A DNA stretch of 64,000 nt from Cytobacillus firmus. Its GTDB lineage: Bacteria > Bacillota > Bacilli > Bacillales > Cytobacillaceae. Positions 26,820 to 36,182 of this stretch are shown here, one piece after another. The position numbers were made by a program, and so were the translations under genes. The DNA is taken from NCBI RefSeq assembly GCF_023657595.1, contig NZ_CP098323.1, positions 2,070,001 to 2,134,000 on the forward strand, given 5' to 3'. The notes below the pieces were generated by a model that had not been told where the DNA came from, searched no databases, and saw nothing but the letters and a program-made list of their open reading frames with translations. Each line of letters opens with the position of its first letter. The first letter of the stretch is position 1.

Positions 26820-27539
26820 ATGGGCCGTAAATGGAACAATATCAAAGAAAAGAAAGCCTCAAAAGACGCAAATACGAGCCGTGTTTATTCCAAGTTTGCA
26901 CTTGAGATATATGTGGTTGCCAAGCAAGGGGAGCCTGATCCGGAAGCAAACCAGGCCCTGAAATTTGTGCTTGAGCGTGCAAAAACATATAACGTGCCAA
27001 GAAATATTATTGATCGTGCAATAGAAAAAGCAAAAGGCGGAGCGGAAGAAAACTATGATGAGCTTCGCTACGAAGGATTCGGGCCTAGCGGATCCATGAT
27101 TATTGTTGATGCATTAACGAATAACGTAAATCGCACAGCTTCTAATGTACGTGCTGCATTTGGAAAGAATGGCGGAAATATGGGTGTGAGCGGATCTGTT
27201 TCCTATATGTTCGACTCAACCGCTGTTATCGGCATTGAAGGCAAATCAGAGGAAGAAGTACTGGAAATACTAATGGAAGCAGACGTAGACGCACGTGATA
27301 TTCTGGAAGAAGAAGATACGGTAATTGTATATGCTGAGCCCGATCAGTTTCATGCAGTTCAGGAAGCATTCAAGTCAGCAGGCATCAATGAGTTTGCTGT
27401 TGCTGAATTAACAATGCTCCCGCAAAATGAAGTCACCCTTGAAGCTGATGCACAGGTGCAATTTGAAAAACTGATTGACGCCCTTGAAGACCTGGAAGAT
27501 GTCCAGCGTGTATATCATAATGTTGATTTAGGTGAATAA
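26820..27539 (+). CDS. yeeI: YebC/PmpR-family protein YeeI
   Basis: 239 residues from ATG 26820 ([20 protein letters not shown]), the same start as Bacillus YeeI; a GTG nine bases upstream is in frame. Three-domain YebC fold: basic N-terminal helices, [29 protein letters not shown] in the middle, and a C-terminal [13 protein letters not shown]. Older annotations call the family transcriptional regulators; recent work on relatives points to ribosome-associated roles at proline stretches. One paralogue usually accompanies YrbC. Confidence 0.92.
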   Translation: MGRKWNNIKEKKASKDANTSRVYSKFALEIYVVAKQGEPDPEANQALKFVLERAKTYNVPRNIIDRAIEKAKGGAEENYDELRYEGFGPSGSMIIVDALTNNVNRTASNVRAAFGKNGGNMGVSGSVSYMFDSTAVIGIEGKSEEEVLEILMEADVDARDILEEEDTVIVYAEPDQFHAVQEAFKSAGINEFAVAELTMLPQNEVTLEADAQVQFEKLIDALEDLEDVQRVYHNVDLGE

Positions 27540-27896
27540 TGAAGAGGAGTCCGCTTAATAGCTGGGCTCCATTTTTATTTAATAAGTTTTCCATAATCAT
27601 GTTATGTAAACTATAAATCCATTATCATTTCCACTAAATGAAATTAAGGTTGTCGGAAAAAATGAACCTCTATTAAAAATAGAGGCGGTAAGTGCAGTTT
27701 TATGATGAAATCAGATGATATCTGTCGAATATCATATTGCTAGCGCGCGCTATTAATGTCTGCCTGATATAGATAATGCCATTAACTTCCCACTTTTTAT
27801 AATTCTGGTTATTGGAAAATAACTGAAATAAGAATTTTTGTGTTTTAATCACTTCAGTGATGGGAACAAAAATAGGGAAAGGAGAGTTTTACACAC
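27540..27896. other. Intergenic region with several palindromes, no gene
   Basis: 357 bases. After the yeeI terminator (GGAGTCC 27546-27552 with GGGCTCC 27564-27570, then ATTTTTATTT) no ORF with a ribosome site is seen. Symmetric elements: CCTCTATT-AAA-AATAGAGG (27667-27685), ATGATAT-N7-ATATCAT (27715-27735) and TAGCGCGCGCTA (27741-27752). The last is GC-rich in AT-rich surroundings. Could hold an untranslated RNA or protein-binding sites. Confidence 0.5.
27546..27580 (+). terminator. Rho-independent terminator after yeeI
   Basis: GGAGTCC...GGGCTCC stem followed by ATTTTTATTT. Confidence 0.75.
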
Positions 27897-28088
27897 ATGA
27901 ATAAATTTAAAGTTATTTATACTTTTGAAAAAGGCGTTACCGTAACAGAAGAGATTGAAGCAGAAAATAAATCCGAGGTAATCGGGAGCATTAAGGATCT
28001 GGAAGGGTATGTTGAACTGACATGTTCTGAAGGTCACTATCACCGATTTGATTTCGCTGATGTAAAGTTAGTCACAATCACAGAATAA
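27897..28088 (+). CDS. Small protein, function unknown
   Basis: 63 residues: MNKFKVIYTFEKGVTVTEEI... with alternating beta/helix pattern (beta, beta, helix around ENKSEVIGSIKDL, beta, beta) and HYHRFDF near the end; acidic, no membrane segment. GGAAAGGAGAG precedes ATG by about 11 bases, and a terminator follows at once, which supports it as real. No family recognised. Confidence 0.7.
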   Translation: MNKFKVIYTFEKGVTVTEEIEAENKSEVIGSIKDLEGYVELTCSEGHYHRFDFADVKLVTITE

Positions 28089-28093
28089 AAGGA

Positions 28094-28142
28094 AGGCCGG
28101 AATCGGCCTCCCCCCCTGAGCCCGCCTGATTAGCGGGCTTTT
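28094..28142 (+). terminator. Double hairpin terminator region
   Basis: AGGCCG-GAAT-CGGCCT (28094-28109) and AGCCCGC-CTGATTA-GCGGGCT (28119-28139) then TTTTCAC; ends the small plus-strand gene facing the sortase operon. Confidence 0.72.
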
Positions 28143-28741
28143 CACTTTCTAACAAGATCCCCAATCAGAATGTATCTCTGTGGCGCATCTCCAATAAAAT
28201 TAAATGGGTAACAGGTGGTTACAGTCAGAGTTGCTCTAGGTTTAGGAACAATAACTGTTCTGTCGTCTGCATCGACAATCCTGATTTTACGCACCTTATA
28301 AGTGAACTCTCCGGCTGAAGTATTCACGACAAGCAGATCACCTATCTCTACTTCGCCAAGTTTACGAAAGACGGTATCCCGGTGGCCGGACAGGACAGAA
28401 TTATCTTCTTCTCCAGGAAGGACGCTGCCTGCATAATGGCCAACGCCTTTTTCCAGTTCATCTTCATTAGTGCCATGGAAGATTGGCAAATCCGCTGATA
28501 TCTTCGGTATTGACAGGACACCCATTTCTTCGCCCATTTTAGGACGGACATTGTAAAGGTTATGAGGCTCCGTTTTTTGTGCGGCCTTCACTTCTGTTTT
28601 TACATTGCTGCTCGGGGGAGCTATATGGGCTGAAGTCTTTTGATCATTCAAATATGGCATAAGATTTGAAGCGGCAAGCCAAACCCCACCCAAAATAAAA
28701 GCCAGACCAATAACTCCTTTTAACGTGAGTTTTCTTTTCAC
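28142..28741 (-). CDS. srtD: Class D sortase
   Basis: 199 residues. N-terminal signal anchor (GVIGLAFILGGVWLAASNLMPYL), a linker, then the sortase beta-barrel: LSIPKISADLPIFHGTNEDEL, catalytic His in LSGHRDTVFR, catalytic Cys in LTVTTCYPF and Arg in APQRYIL. The TLTVTTCYPF pattern and short N-terminus indicate class D. The GTG start overlaps the stop of the upstream surface-protein gene by four bases, so enzyme and substrate are made together. Class D sortases attach LPNTA-type proteins to the cell wall, in B. anthracis during sporulation. Confidence 0.92.
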   Translation of the reverse strand: MKRKLTLKGVIGLAFILGGVWLAASNLMPYLNDQKTSAHIAPPSSNVKTEVKAAQKTEPHNLYNVRPKMGEEMGVLSIPKISADLPIFHGTNEDELEKGVGHYAGSVLPGEEDNSVLSGHRDTVFRKLGEVEIGDLLVVNTSAGEFTYKVRKIRIVDADDRTVIVPKPRATLTVTTCYPFNFIGDAPQRYILIGDLVRK

Positions 28742-29922
28742 GCCTCTTTCACTTTCCGTCTGAGTAAAATGGCAATCCCAATTAGGAGAAGTCCAATGCC
28801 TGCTATTACTCCTTCAATATAGTTTCCTGCTGTGTTTGGCAGTTTTCCGCCTTTCACAGTTTTTACAGGCTTTGAAGCCTGTTTTACTTTACCAGGATCT
28901 TGTTTTTTAATTACCGTTTCGGCCTGATCCAAATCGGTCACTGTGTCCTCTATTAGCTCCGAACTGAACATGTCAGCTGTAATAATCATATCTGCCAGGA
29001 ACTGGCCTTGTGTATTATATAGCTCTATAAGCATGTCGTAGCCATTTGTATCTTCTAAAGCAATCATTTCAGCTGTTGTTAAATGGATTTTTTCACCATC
29101 TTTAAATAGGTAAAACTCGGCATCAAGCTGGAACAGATTCATCATTTCCTGCATAATGCTGATTAGTTCAGCAATTTCTGCTTCTGTTAAGTCATCGGCA
29201 CTGTCAAACTCGCCAAATGCCATTAACCGGCTTTCAAGATCCATCATTTTATCAAGCAATTCTGGATCTTCGAAATCCAGAGTCATAAAATGTGCAAATA
29301 ATGCTTCAAGTTCTTCATCGGTAAGATCTATATCTCCAAGAATTTGAGTCATTTCGTCATCACCGGGCATTTCATCGCCGCCCATATAAATGGAAACCAT
29401 GATATCAAGATCCTCAATATATTCGTAGTTTTCAAGGGAGTCATCGTTCTCCTCAAGCAGAGAAAGGAGCTCTTCTTTTGTAAGTCCGTAATCATTTAAT
29501 AGCTGCTGAAGAGTTTCGTCGTTAATTTCAGTGCCTGTATAGGTTAAAAAAGAAACAGTTGAATCCAATGCATCAAAATATCTAAACACATCGCTAACAT
29601 CATCAGTTGGTTCCATTTCTCCGTTCTCGACCAGCAATGCCGTTAATTCTTCCTCATTTTCAAAACCATAGTCAGCCAGCAGCTGCTGAAGGTTTTCTTC
29701 AGTAATAGGCTCACCAAGATATTCAATCATTTCTTCGATTGTCTCGAAATCTTCAATACTCATATCCCAAAAGTATTCCAGATGGTCATTTAAGCCTTTT
29801 TCAGACCAATTTGTTTCCTTCAGGAATTTTGTCACTTCCGCATTGCTTGGAGCTGCCAGGCTGACAGCCGGAAACAGGCTCAACAAAAAGATCAATGCTA
29901 TAACAATACTTAGTCTTTTCAA
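28738..29922 (-). CDS. Processed acidic surface protein with LPNTA sorting signal
   Basis: 394 residues from TTG 29922, eight bases after GGAGG. Signal peptide to about residue 24 (SLFPAVSLA-AP). The mature part is extremely acidic, with repeated units around LTEEELLSLLEEN / ITEENLQQLLADYGF / LTDEELEALFAHF, each about 65-70 residues apart in several copies. The C-terminus has LPNTA, a hydrophobic helix (IEGVIAGIGLLLIGIAILL) and RRKVKEA: a complete cell-wall sorting signal. This matches the family known as processed acidic surface protein that accompanies class D sortases. Structural role unknown. Confidence 0.88.
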   Translation of the reverse strand: MKRLSIVIALIFLLSLFPAVSLAAPSNAEVTKFLKETNWSEKGLNDHLEYFWDMSIEDFETIEEMIEYLGEPITEENLQQLLADYGFENEEELTALLVENGEMEPTDDVSDVFRYFDALDSTVSFLTYTGTEINDETLQQLLNDYGLTKEELLSLLEENDDSLENYEYIEDLDIMVSIYMGGDEMPGDDEMTQILGDIDLTDEELEALFAHFMTLDFEDPELLDKMMDLESRLMAFGEFDSADDLTEAEIAELISIMQEMMNLFQLDAEFYLFKDGEKIHLTTAEMIALEDTNGYDMLIELYNTQGQFLADMIITADMFSSELIEDTVTDLDQAETVIKKQDPGKVKQASKPVKTVKGGKLPNTAGNYIEGVIAGIGLLLIGIAILLRRKVKEA

Positions 29923-30272
29923 TGGTAGTTCCTCCAAATAAGATAATTAATTCTAGAATAATATAATGGAAAAAATATTTTTCGGATAGAATTGTTATTT
30001 GGGATTTTATTAGCTATAATATTTGGTTTTTTTGCAGCAGAAAGGGACGGAAGAAATCCTTGTTTATCAAGGGATTTAATAATTGGGGGCATAGAATTCA
30101 GAACAAAACTGTGCGTGAAGTTCCTTAATGCACCATTTCTTCCTGTAATTAAATAAAGTTTAAATACACTTCCCTGCGAAGTAATAAATGCCAAATCAGG
30201 GATTGATTAATTTGTTTTATGTGTGTAATATTACACTAAAAGAACCGATTATAACTAAAAGAGGTGGATCCT
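29923..30272. other. Divergent intergenic region, no gene
   Basis: 350 AT-rich bases between the sortase operon and the giant membrane gene. One perfect palindrome, GTGTAATATTACAC at 30223-30236, lies 37 bases before the latter's start and may be an operator. No convincing ORF: the minus-strand frame across 29919-30194 has no ribosome site and poor composition. Confidence 0.45.
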
Positions 30273-33200
30273 TTGAACCCACAGACAGAAAAAGATTATC
30301 ACGACATATTTCATGCTGAACTCACTAAATTGAAAGAGAAGGACTATATTTCACCAGAACATTATGAAATGACTATGAAAGCCCATCATCAGTACTATCA
30401 GGACCTTGAAGAGATGAAAAGAGAGCACATAAAGGCTGTAAATGCTGCAGAAGAAATCAGACTAAAGCCCATTCAGCCGGCAAAAAAAACTGTGAAAAAG
30501 AAGTTATCTCAGGAAGAAATCCGTGAAAGGAACATTTCCTGGCTGCTGAATATTGGAGTCATCCTGCTCCTGATCGGCGGACTTTTTGTTGCAACAAGCA
30601 ACTGGGCGACAATGTCGAATTTTATGAGAAGTGCATCCATTGCAGTGGTTTCCCTTCTTTTCTATGGCTTTGCGTTTATTTCCGGAAAGTTGCTGAAAAT
30701 TGAAAGAACATCGTTTGCTTTCATTGTTCTTGGGAGTTTATTTTTGCCAATATTCATTTTGTCTGTCGGCTGGTTTGAACTGCTTGGCCCATATCTTTCC
30801 TTTTATGGGGAAGGACGCTATATACTTGGAGCGGCTGGCAGCTTATTGATCTTTCCAATATACGGTATATTTGCTAAGAAACTGAATTCCCGTCTTTTTG
30901 TCTGGTTTGCTTTTATTGCCCTGACTGCATGTGCAGGTTATATCCTGGCAGCATTCAGCCTTGAAAATGACAGTTTTTATCTAGGTTTAATGATTTTTAA
31001 TGCTCTTTTGTCTGCAGCCTTTCATCGCATAAAAAAGCATACTTTCCTTAAATTATTTACAAGAGAAATGGTTTATTTTGCTCAAATCAATTTAGTGATC
31101 TCCACTTTATTGATGCTTATCTTTTTCAATAGCCATGTTTTTTACAGTGTGAATATCCTGTTGACTGCAGCCGTTTATTTATCAATGGTGTATGTAACAG
31201 GCAGGAAGGAGTTTCATTTCGTCTTCAGCTTACTGATTGTCTATGGTGCCTATCAGCTGATTGAAAACAGTATGTTAAATGCAGCTGGCCCGGTTTTCTA
31301 TGCGCTTGCAGGAATTGGTTTTCTGTTTGTTCCTATGGTAATGGATAAGCAATATTCCTGGGAGAAGATTTTCAGACTGACCAGTGCAGGAGTTTCGCTA
31401 CTTGCTTTTCTTTATATTTCAATCGAAGGAATCCTGTTAACGGCCGGGGAACCCTCTGTATCACTGCTGCTGGCTTATACAATACTCGCGGGGCAGTTTA
31501 TATATTTGGCAAATATTATGGGAAACAGGCTGTTTGCTTACCTGGCACCTGTATTTTTAGCTTCTGCCCTATTCCAAGCAGTTCTTATGCTGGATAAAGC
31601 CATCCCGTTCAACAATCTATCTTTACCTGTTTTCTTCATTGGCTTTGTGCTTTTTATCAGTTTCGGTTATCTGCTTAAATATCCGCTAATTAAAGTCGTG
31701 GAATCAAGCTCACGCGATGTGGCTGTCAGTATTATGCTGTTTTCGGCTGTGATAGCTGCAGGACTTCTTGATTGGCTTGCTGCAGGCACCGTGCTATTAA
31801 TCTTCAGCTTTGTCCTGTACCTCATGAATAAGGCTGAAAATCGGATTTTTTATACAGAAACGATTCCCTGGGCTATTCCATTGTCAATCGGGTTTGCCTT
31901 TATGTTTTATGGTGAACATCTGCGAAGTTACTCAAGCTTTTATCAGAAGGAGCTGGGTATGGCCATGAATACCGTAATGGCAAGTATAGCCCTCCTTATC
32001 CTTTATGTCATCCTTTCTAAGAAAGGGCACAAAACTCAAGCCAAAAACGTGTTTTTAATTTCGCTGGGATTTTATACAATCTCACTGTTTACAGCCGCTG
32101 CTTTGACGATCAATGAAGTTTGGATGAGACCTGCAGTATTTATAGGCGGTATAATAATGTACCTTGTCCTATATCAATTCCATAAGCAAAGCTGGATTCC
32201 GTTTGTGACAGCATCGATTTCACTTTTTACTTACTTTATGATTTTGATTGGTTTACCATTTAACTTTACATTTTTTAATTGGGTTCAATTTCCGCTAGGG
32301 GCATGGATCCTGCTTGGTGCGGCTTTTTATATTTCTAAAAAAGACGTTGTCCTGGCAAGAGGGTTCAGCTGGATTGGCCATATCTTCATGCCTTTTGCCA
32401 TGATCCTAACATTTTTCCTTTACAGGGAAGATAGTATCTGGCCATTTATAGCCACCCTGGCAGTCTATTGGATCAGTTTCAAGGTTTCTGCTAATGAGTG
32501 GAAAGTAAAGATATTCCTCTACAGCTCATTTATGACTTTGTTTATGGTGATTTTGACAGGTATGGAGCATATTTGGGAGGAGAGCTATAGTGAGTATGCT
32601 ATATTATCAGTCAGCTGTGCCGTACTCTTATTCTGGATGACTGGTAAAACTCAGGATAAACAGAGGAGTGTTTACTTTTTTATACCCTGGTCTGTGATTG
32701 GGTTATTGGCTTTTCTGGCGTCCTATCCCTTTGGAGTTCTCCCGTTTATCGTATCTATTATCTATGCAGCAGGGTTAATCTTATATATGCATAGAACCAA
32801 GCTTGATATATTAGGTGCTATTCCATTGTTTTTACTGTATGCAGCAGTACTTAAATTCTTATTCATTAACGGTATTGCTCCAGATATGAAAATTGTGATT
32901 TCCGCTGGCTTCGGCATGGCTGCGGTTTTCACCGGCAAAATGGTATATGCCAAAATTTTCATGGGCAAAAAAGCTGATAGCTACACAATTATTTCCCTGC
33001 TATTTTTGCTTACCGCTTATCTTTTTCCGGCGGTTTCCCTATGGGCGGAAGTTCTCCCTGGACTCCTGATCAGCGCATTTTTATTTTTTCAGAGGAGCAG
33101 AGTGGCATCTAAATACTATAGGCTCCCTGAATTGCTGGCAGGAGCAGTATTACTGGAGCCATATTATAGTGTATTAAGGAATATTGAAATACCGGATCTT

Positions 33201-33659
33201 TTTATTAGAGAGGCATATGTTCTCCCTTGGTTCATCCTGATTATTTTTGTCAGGAAAGTCCTGAAGGGGCAGTACTCAAAGCTGACCAGTAAAATTCAGT
33301 GGGGAGTTCTCATAGCAGTATCGTTGCTGCTTGTGCAGGATGCTCTTTCAAGTAATACGGTTTATGATGCACTTATAGTCGGTACGCTCTCGCTAACCTC
33401 GATGCTGGCCGGCACTTTTTGGAGGGTAAAGTCTTATTTCTTTGTAGGTTCCGGGGTTCTGCTCCTGAATGTACTGCTTCAAACCAGACCGTATTGGGGG
33501 AACCTCCCTTGGTGGGCATACCTTTTAATCGCAGGCTCTATTCTCATTTCTGCAGCAAGCTATAATGAATGGCAGAAACAGAAAACAGCAAAAGGTGAAG
33601 AGCCTTTAATTTCTAAATGGAAAAATAACATAGTCAATAAGTTAAAAGAATGGTCCTGA
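30273..33659 (+). CDS. Giant polytopic membrane protein, function unknown
   Basis: 1128 residues from TTG 30273 (AGAGGTGG six bases upstream; the GTG at 30264 overlaps it). The first 90 residues are charged and helical (HDIFHAELTKLKEKDYISPEHYEM, then KKLSQEEIRERNISWLLNIGVILLLIGG), followed by about 30 hydrophobic segments to the end and a short basic tail. The junction NISWLLNIGVILLLIGGLFVATSNW resembles DUF2157-type membrane proteins. No transporter or enzyme motif was found. Single gene with its own terminator. Confidence 0.75.
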   Translation: MNPQTEKDYHDIFHAELTKLKEKDYISPEHYEMTMKAHHQYYQDLEEMKREHIKAVNAAEEIRLKPIQPAKKTVKKKLSQEEIRERNISWLLNIGVILLLIGGLFVATSNWATMSNFMRSASIAVVSLLFYGFAFISGKLLKIERTSFAFIVLGSLFLPIFILSVGWFELLGPYLSFYGEGRYILGAAGSLLIFPIYGIFAKKLNSRLFVWFAFIALTACAGYILAAFSLENDSFYLGLMIFNALLSAAFHRIKKHTFLKLFTREMVYFAQINLVISTLLMLIFFNSHVFYSVNILLTAAVYLSMVYVTGRKEFHFVFSLLIVYGAYQLIENSMLNAAGPVFYALAGIGFLFVPMVMDKQYSWEKIFRLTSAGVSLLAFLYISIEGILLTAGEPSVSLLLAYTILAGQFIYLANIMGNRLFAYLAPVFLASALFQAVLMLDKAIPFNNLSLPVFFIGFVLFISFGYLLKYPLIKVVESSSRDVAVSIMLFSAVIAAGLLDWLAAGTVLLIFSFVLYLMNKAENRIFYTETIPWAIPLSIGFAFMFYGEHLRSYSSFYQKELGMAMNTVMASIALLILYVILSKKGHKTQAKNVFLISLGFYTISLFTAAALTINEVWMRPAVFIGGIIMYLVLYQFHKQSWIPFVTASISLFTYFMILIGLPFNFTFFNWVQFPLGAWILLGAAFYISKKDVVLARGFSWIGHIFMPFAMILTFFLYREDSIWPFIATLAVYWISFKVSANEWKVKIFLYSSFMTLFMVILTGMEHIWEESYSEYAILSVSCAVLLFWMTGKTQDKQRSVYFFIPWSVIGLLAFLASYPFGVLPFIVSIIYAAGLILYMHRTKLDILGAIPLFLLYAAVLKFLFINGIAPDMKIVISAGFGMAAVFTGKMVYAKIFMGKKADSYTIISLLFLLTAYLFPAVSLWAEVLPGLLISAFLFFQRSRVASKYYRLPELLAGAVLLEPYYSVLRNIEIPDLFIREAYVLPWFILIIFVRKVLKGQYSKLTSKIQWGVLIAVSLLLVQDALSSNTVYDALIVGTLSLTSMLAGTFWRVKSYFFVGSGVLLLNVLLQTRPYWGNLPWWAYLLIAGSILISAASYNEWQKQKTAKGEEPLISKWKNNIVNKLKEWS

Positions 33660-33667
33660 GAAATTTA

Positions 33668-33705
33668 ACCTAGCCCTCCATTATATGGGCTAGGTCTTTT
33701 TATTA
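33668..33705 (+). terminator. Rho-independent terminator
   Basis: ACCTAGCCC and GGGCTAGGT arms, then CTTTTTATT. Confidence 0.85.
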
Positions 33706-33741
33706 ACTTTAAAATAAAAAAGTAAATTTTCAGAAAATAAG

Positions 33742-33770
33742 TTGACTTTTTCCTATTTACACGGTATCTT
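33742..33770 (+). promoter_or_regulatory. Candidate sigma-A promoter of the paa operon
   Basis: TTGACT (33742-33747), 17-base spacer, TATCTT (33765-33770). Confidence 0.6.
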
Positions 33771-33771
33771 T

Positions 33772-33789
33772 GTGTTAAATATATAACAC
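33772..33789. promoter_or_regulatory. Palindrome GTGTTA-N6-TAACAC at the paaK promoter
   Basis: GTGTTA-AATATA-TAACAC, perfect six-base arms, beginning two bases after the -10 and so covering the likely start point. Binding protein unknown. Confidence 0.45.
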
Positions 33790-33799
33790 TTATTTTATC

Positions 33800-33818
33800 T
33801 AACGATATTTAAACGTTA
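33800..33818. promoter_or_regulatory. Candidate aromatic-regulon operator (paaK)
   Basis: TAACG-ATATTTAAA-CGTTA, a perfect inverted repeat with nine-base spacer, 38 bases before the paaK start. Best copy of a motif that recurs through 33.8-50.8 kb. Confidence 0.5.
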
Positions 33819-33856
33819 TATTAAATTATTATCCTAATATTCTGGGAGGTCATGTC

Positions 33857-35164
33857 TTGATTCTGCATGATATTGAAACGGAAAGCCGCGATATGATAGA
33901 GGAATTGCAGCTGGACCGGCTCAGGCAGACAGTGGAGAGAGTATATAACCATGTGCCTTTTTATCGGAAAAAGTTTTTGGAAAGTAATATTGCGCCTCAA
34001 GACGTTACCAGCCTGGATGATATTCAAAAGCTGCCCTTTACTGTGAAAGCAGATTTGCGGGAACATTACCCATTCGGGCTTTTTGCTGTGGATAAAAAAG
34101 AAATTGTGCGTCTGCACGCTTCATCAGGAACGAGCGGAAAGCCGACTGTAGTGGGCTACACCCGGAATGACATCGAAATGTGGAGCAATCTGATAGCCAG
34201 GGCAATCTCCATTGGAGGAGGGGAACCTGGTCAGATATTGCATAATGCTTATGGGTACGGGCTGTTTACCGGCGGATTGGGCCTGCATTATGGCAGCGAA
34301 CAGCTTGGCATGGCAACCGTACCTGTTTCTGGAGGAAACACAGAGAGACAAATTATGCTGATTCAGGACTTTAAGCCGGAGGTTATTTGCGGAACTCCTT
34401 CATATGTTCTCAATTTAGCAGAGAAGATGGAGGAGCGGGGAATCGAGCCGGCAAGTACATCATTAAAATTTGGGATATTTGGGGCTGAACCCTGGTCTGA
34501 AGAAATGCGGAAAGCACTTGAAGCTAAGCTTGGGATTAAAGCATGCGATATTTATGGGTTGAGTGAAGTGCTGGGACCGGGCATAGCTATGGAATGCCAT
34601 GAAGCTCAGGATGGGCTGCACATTGCAGAGGATCACTTTTTTGCAGAGGTGATCGATCCAATAAAAATGACACCGCTTCCAAGCGGAGAAGAAGGTGAGC
34701 TTGTTTTTACCAGTTTAACGAAGGAAGCTTTTCCTGTCATCCGCTATCGGACTGGGGACATCGCCTCCCTTTCAAAAGAGAAATGTGCGTGCGGAAGAAC
34801 CACGATCCGCATGAGCCGTGTGAAAGGCCGCATTGACGATATGCTCAATGTTAATGGTGTAAACATCTTTCCGTCCGAAATTGAACGGTGTATTCTTCAA
34901 GTGCCTGAGCTTGCTCCCCATTATCAAATCCACGTGCATAAAAAGGGAAGCTTAAAAGTTTTAGAGCTTCATGCTGAATGGAGCGAAGAGTTTTATAGGG
35001 ATATGGGAGAAGCGGAATTTGTAAAAAAGAAGATTCAGGAAGCATTGAAACAAAACTGCTTTATTACCATCAGACTTGTTCTCCATCCGCCCAAAACGCT
35101 GCCGAGATCGGAAGGGAAAGCTGTCAGGGTTGTAAGCCCGGCAGTGGAAAATGCAGTAACCTGA
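33857..35164 (+). CDS. paaK: Phenylacetate-CoA ligase
   Basis: 435 residues. AMP-forming adenylate enzyme: P-loop-like LHASSGTSGKPTVVGYT (about 91-107), GIFGAEPWSEEMR, substrate region DIYGLSEVLGPGIAMEC, VIRYRTGDIASL, and the C-terminal hinge KGRIDDMLNVNGVNIFPSEIE with lysine region LPRSEGKAVRV. It activates phenylacetate with ATP and CoA to phenylacetyl-CoA, the entry step of the aerobic hybrid pathway. TTG start eight bases after GGGAGG. First gene of paaK-A-B-C-D-EthD-F-G. Confidence 0.95.
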   Translation: MILHDIETESRDMIEELQLDRLRQTVERVYNHVPFYRKKFLESNIAPQDVTSLDDIQKLPFTVKADLREHYPFGLFAVDKKEIVRLHASSGTSGKPTVVGYTRNDIEMWSNLIARAISIGGGEPGQILHNAYGYGLFTGGLGLHYGSEQLGMATVPVSGGNTERQIMLIQDFKPEVICGTPSYVLNLAEKMEERGIEPASTSLKFGIFGAEPWSEEMRKALEAKLGIKACDIYGLSEVLGPGIAMECHEAQDGLHIAEDHFFAEVIDPIKMTPLPSGEEGELVFTSLTKEAFPVIRYRTGDIASLSKEKCACGRTTIRMSRVKGRIDDMLNVNGVNIFPSEIERCILQVPELAPHYQIHVHKKGSLKVLELHAEWSEEFYRDMGEAEFVKKKIQEALKQNCFITIRLVLHPPKTLPRSEGKAVRVVSPAVENAVT

Positions 35165-35198
35165 ATGAACTATTTTAAACTCACTGGGGGTGAAACAC

Positions 35199-36158
35199 AT
35201 GTCAGAAGCTCTTTTCTTTCAAGAAATGACGGAAGAACAAAAATATGAGCAGTTCATGAAACGCATTAATGCAGGAGAAAAAATTGAAGCGGATGATTGG
35301 ATGCCGGAAGATTATCGAATGACATTAATCAAATTAATTTCAATGCATGGTATCAGTGAAATTATGGGAGCACTTCCTGAAAAGGAATGGGTGCCGAAAG
35401 CTCCTTCATTAAAACGCAAGCTGGGCATCATGGCAAAGGTACAGGATGAGATGGGACATGGTCAGCTGCTGCTTCGTGTTGCGGAGGATTTAATGAAGCC
35501 CCTCGGCAAAAACCGTGAAGATATTATGCAGGATTTATTCAGCGGCAGACTGAAATTCCATAATGTCTTTCATATGGAAGCACCAACATGGGGGGATGCC
35601 GGTCTGATTGGCTGGCTGGTTGACGGTGCAGCGATCATTACCCAGACCAATATGCTTAACGCCTCTTACGGACCTTATGCAAGAGCACTTAAGAGAATTT
35701 GCGCGGAGGAGGTTTTTCATGCCCAGCATGGTGAAGCCATAATTATGGCCCTGGCTGAAGGAACCGGCGAGCAAAGAGCGATGGTTCAGGATGCGGTTAA
35801 CCGATGGTGGGAAGCGCTGTTAATGTTCTTTGGCCCGGGTGATGCTTCTACAACAGGCACTTCCAAACAGGACACAACGATAAAATACAGAATTCGGACA
35901 AAGACGAACGAAGACTTAAGACAGGACTTTTTTACAAAATATATTCCCCGAGTTCTCTCGCTTGGCCTCACTCTGCCGGACGAGACGATGCATTTCGATC
36001 AGGAGCGGGAGCTTTGGGTTTATAAGCAGCCTGATTGGAATAGGTTCAAGGACATTATTAAAAATAATGGGCCAAAATCTCAAGAGCGGCTCGGCCTCCG
36101 GCGCACAGCTTATGATACTAACAAATGGGTGCGTGAAGCTCTCAATACTGCAAACTAA
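35199..36158 (+). CDS. paaA: Phenylacetyl-CoA 1,2-epoxidase, catalytic subunit PaaA
   Basis: 319 residues from ATG 35199 (GGGGGTG upstream). Ferritin-like di-iron four-helix protein: metal-ligand motifs AKVQDEMGHGQLLLR (ExxH) and CAEEVFHAQHGE (ExxH) are both present. PaaA with PaaC forms the core of the multicomponent monooxygenase that makes ring-1,2-epoxyphenylacetyl-CoA. 34 bases after paaK; 24 before paaB. Confidence 0.95.
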   Translation: MSEALFFQEMTEEQKYEQFMKRINAGEKIEADDWMPEDYRMTLIKLISMHGISEIMGALPEKEWVPKAPSLKRKLGIMAKVQDEMGHGQLLLRVAEDLMKPLGKNREDIMQDLFSGRLKFHNVFHMEAPTWGDAGLIGWLVDGAAIITQTNMLNASYGPYARALKRICAEEVFHAQHGEAIIMALAEGTGEQRAMVQDAVNRWWEALLMFFGPGDASTTGTSKQDTTIKYRIRTKTNEDLRQDFFTKYIPRVLSLGLTLPDETMHFDQERELWVYKQPDWNRFKDIIKNNGPKSQERLGLRRTAYDTNKWVREALNTAN

Positions 36159-36182
36159 ACCGTTCAGATGGGAGGGGTACCT

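Noticed and set aside
29919-30194. Minus-strand reading frame in the sortase upstream gap
   Set aside because: No ribosome site, composition unlike a protein, and it overlaps the start of the surface protein gene.
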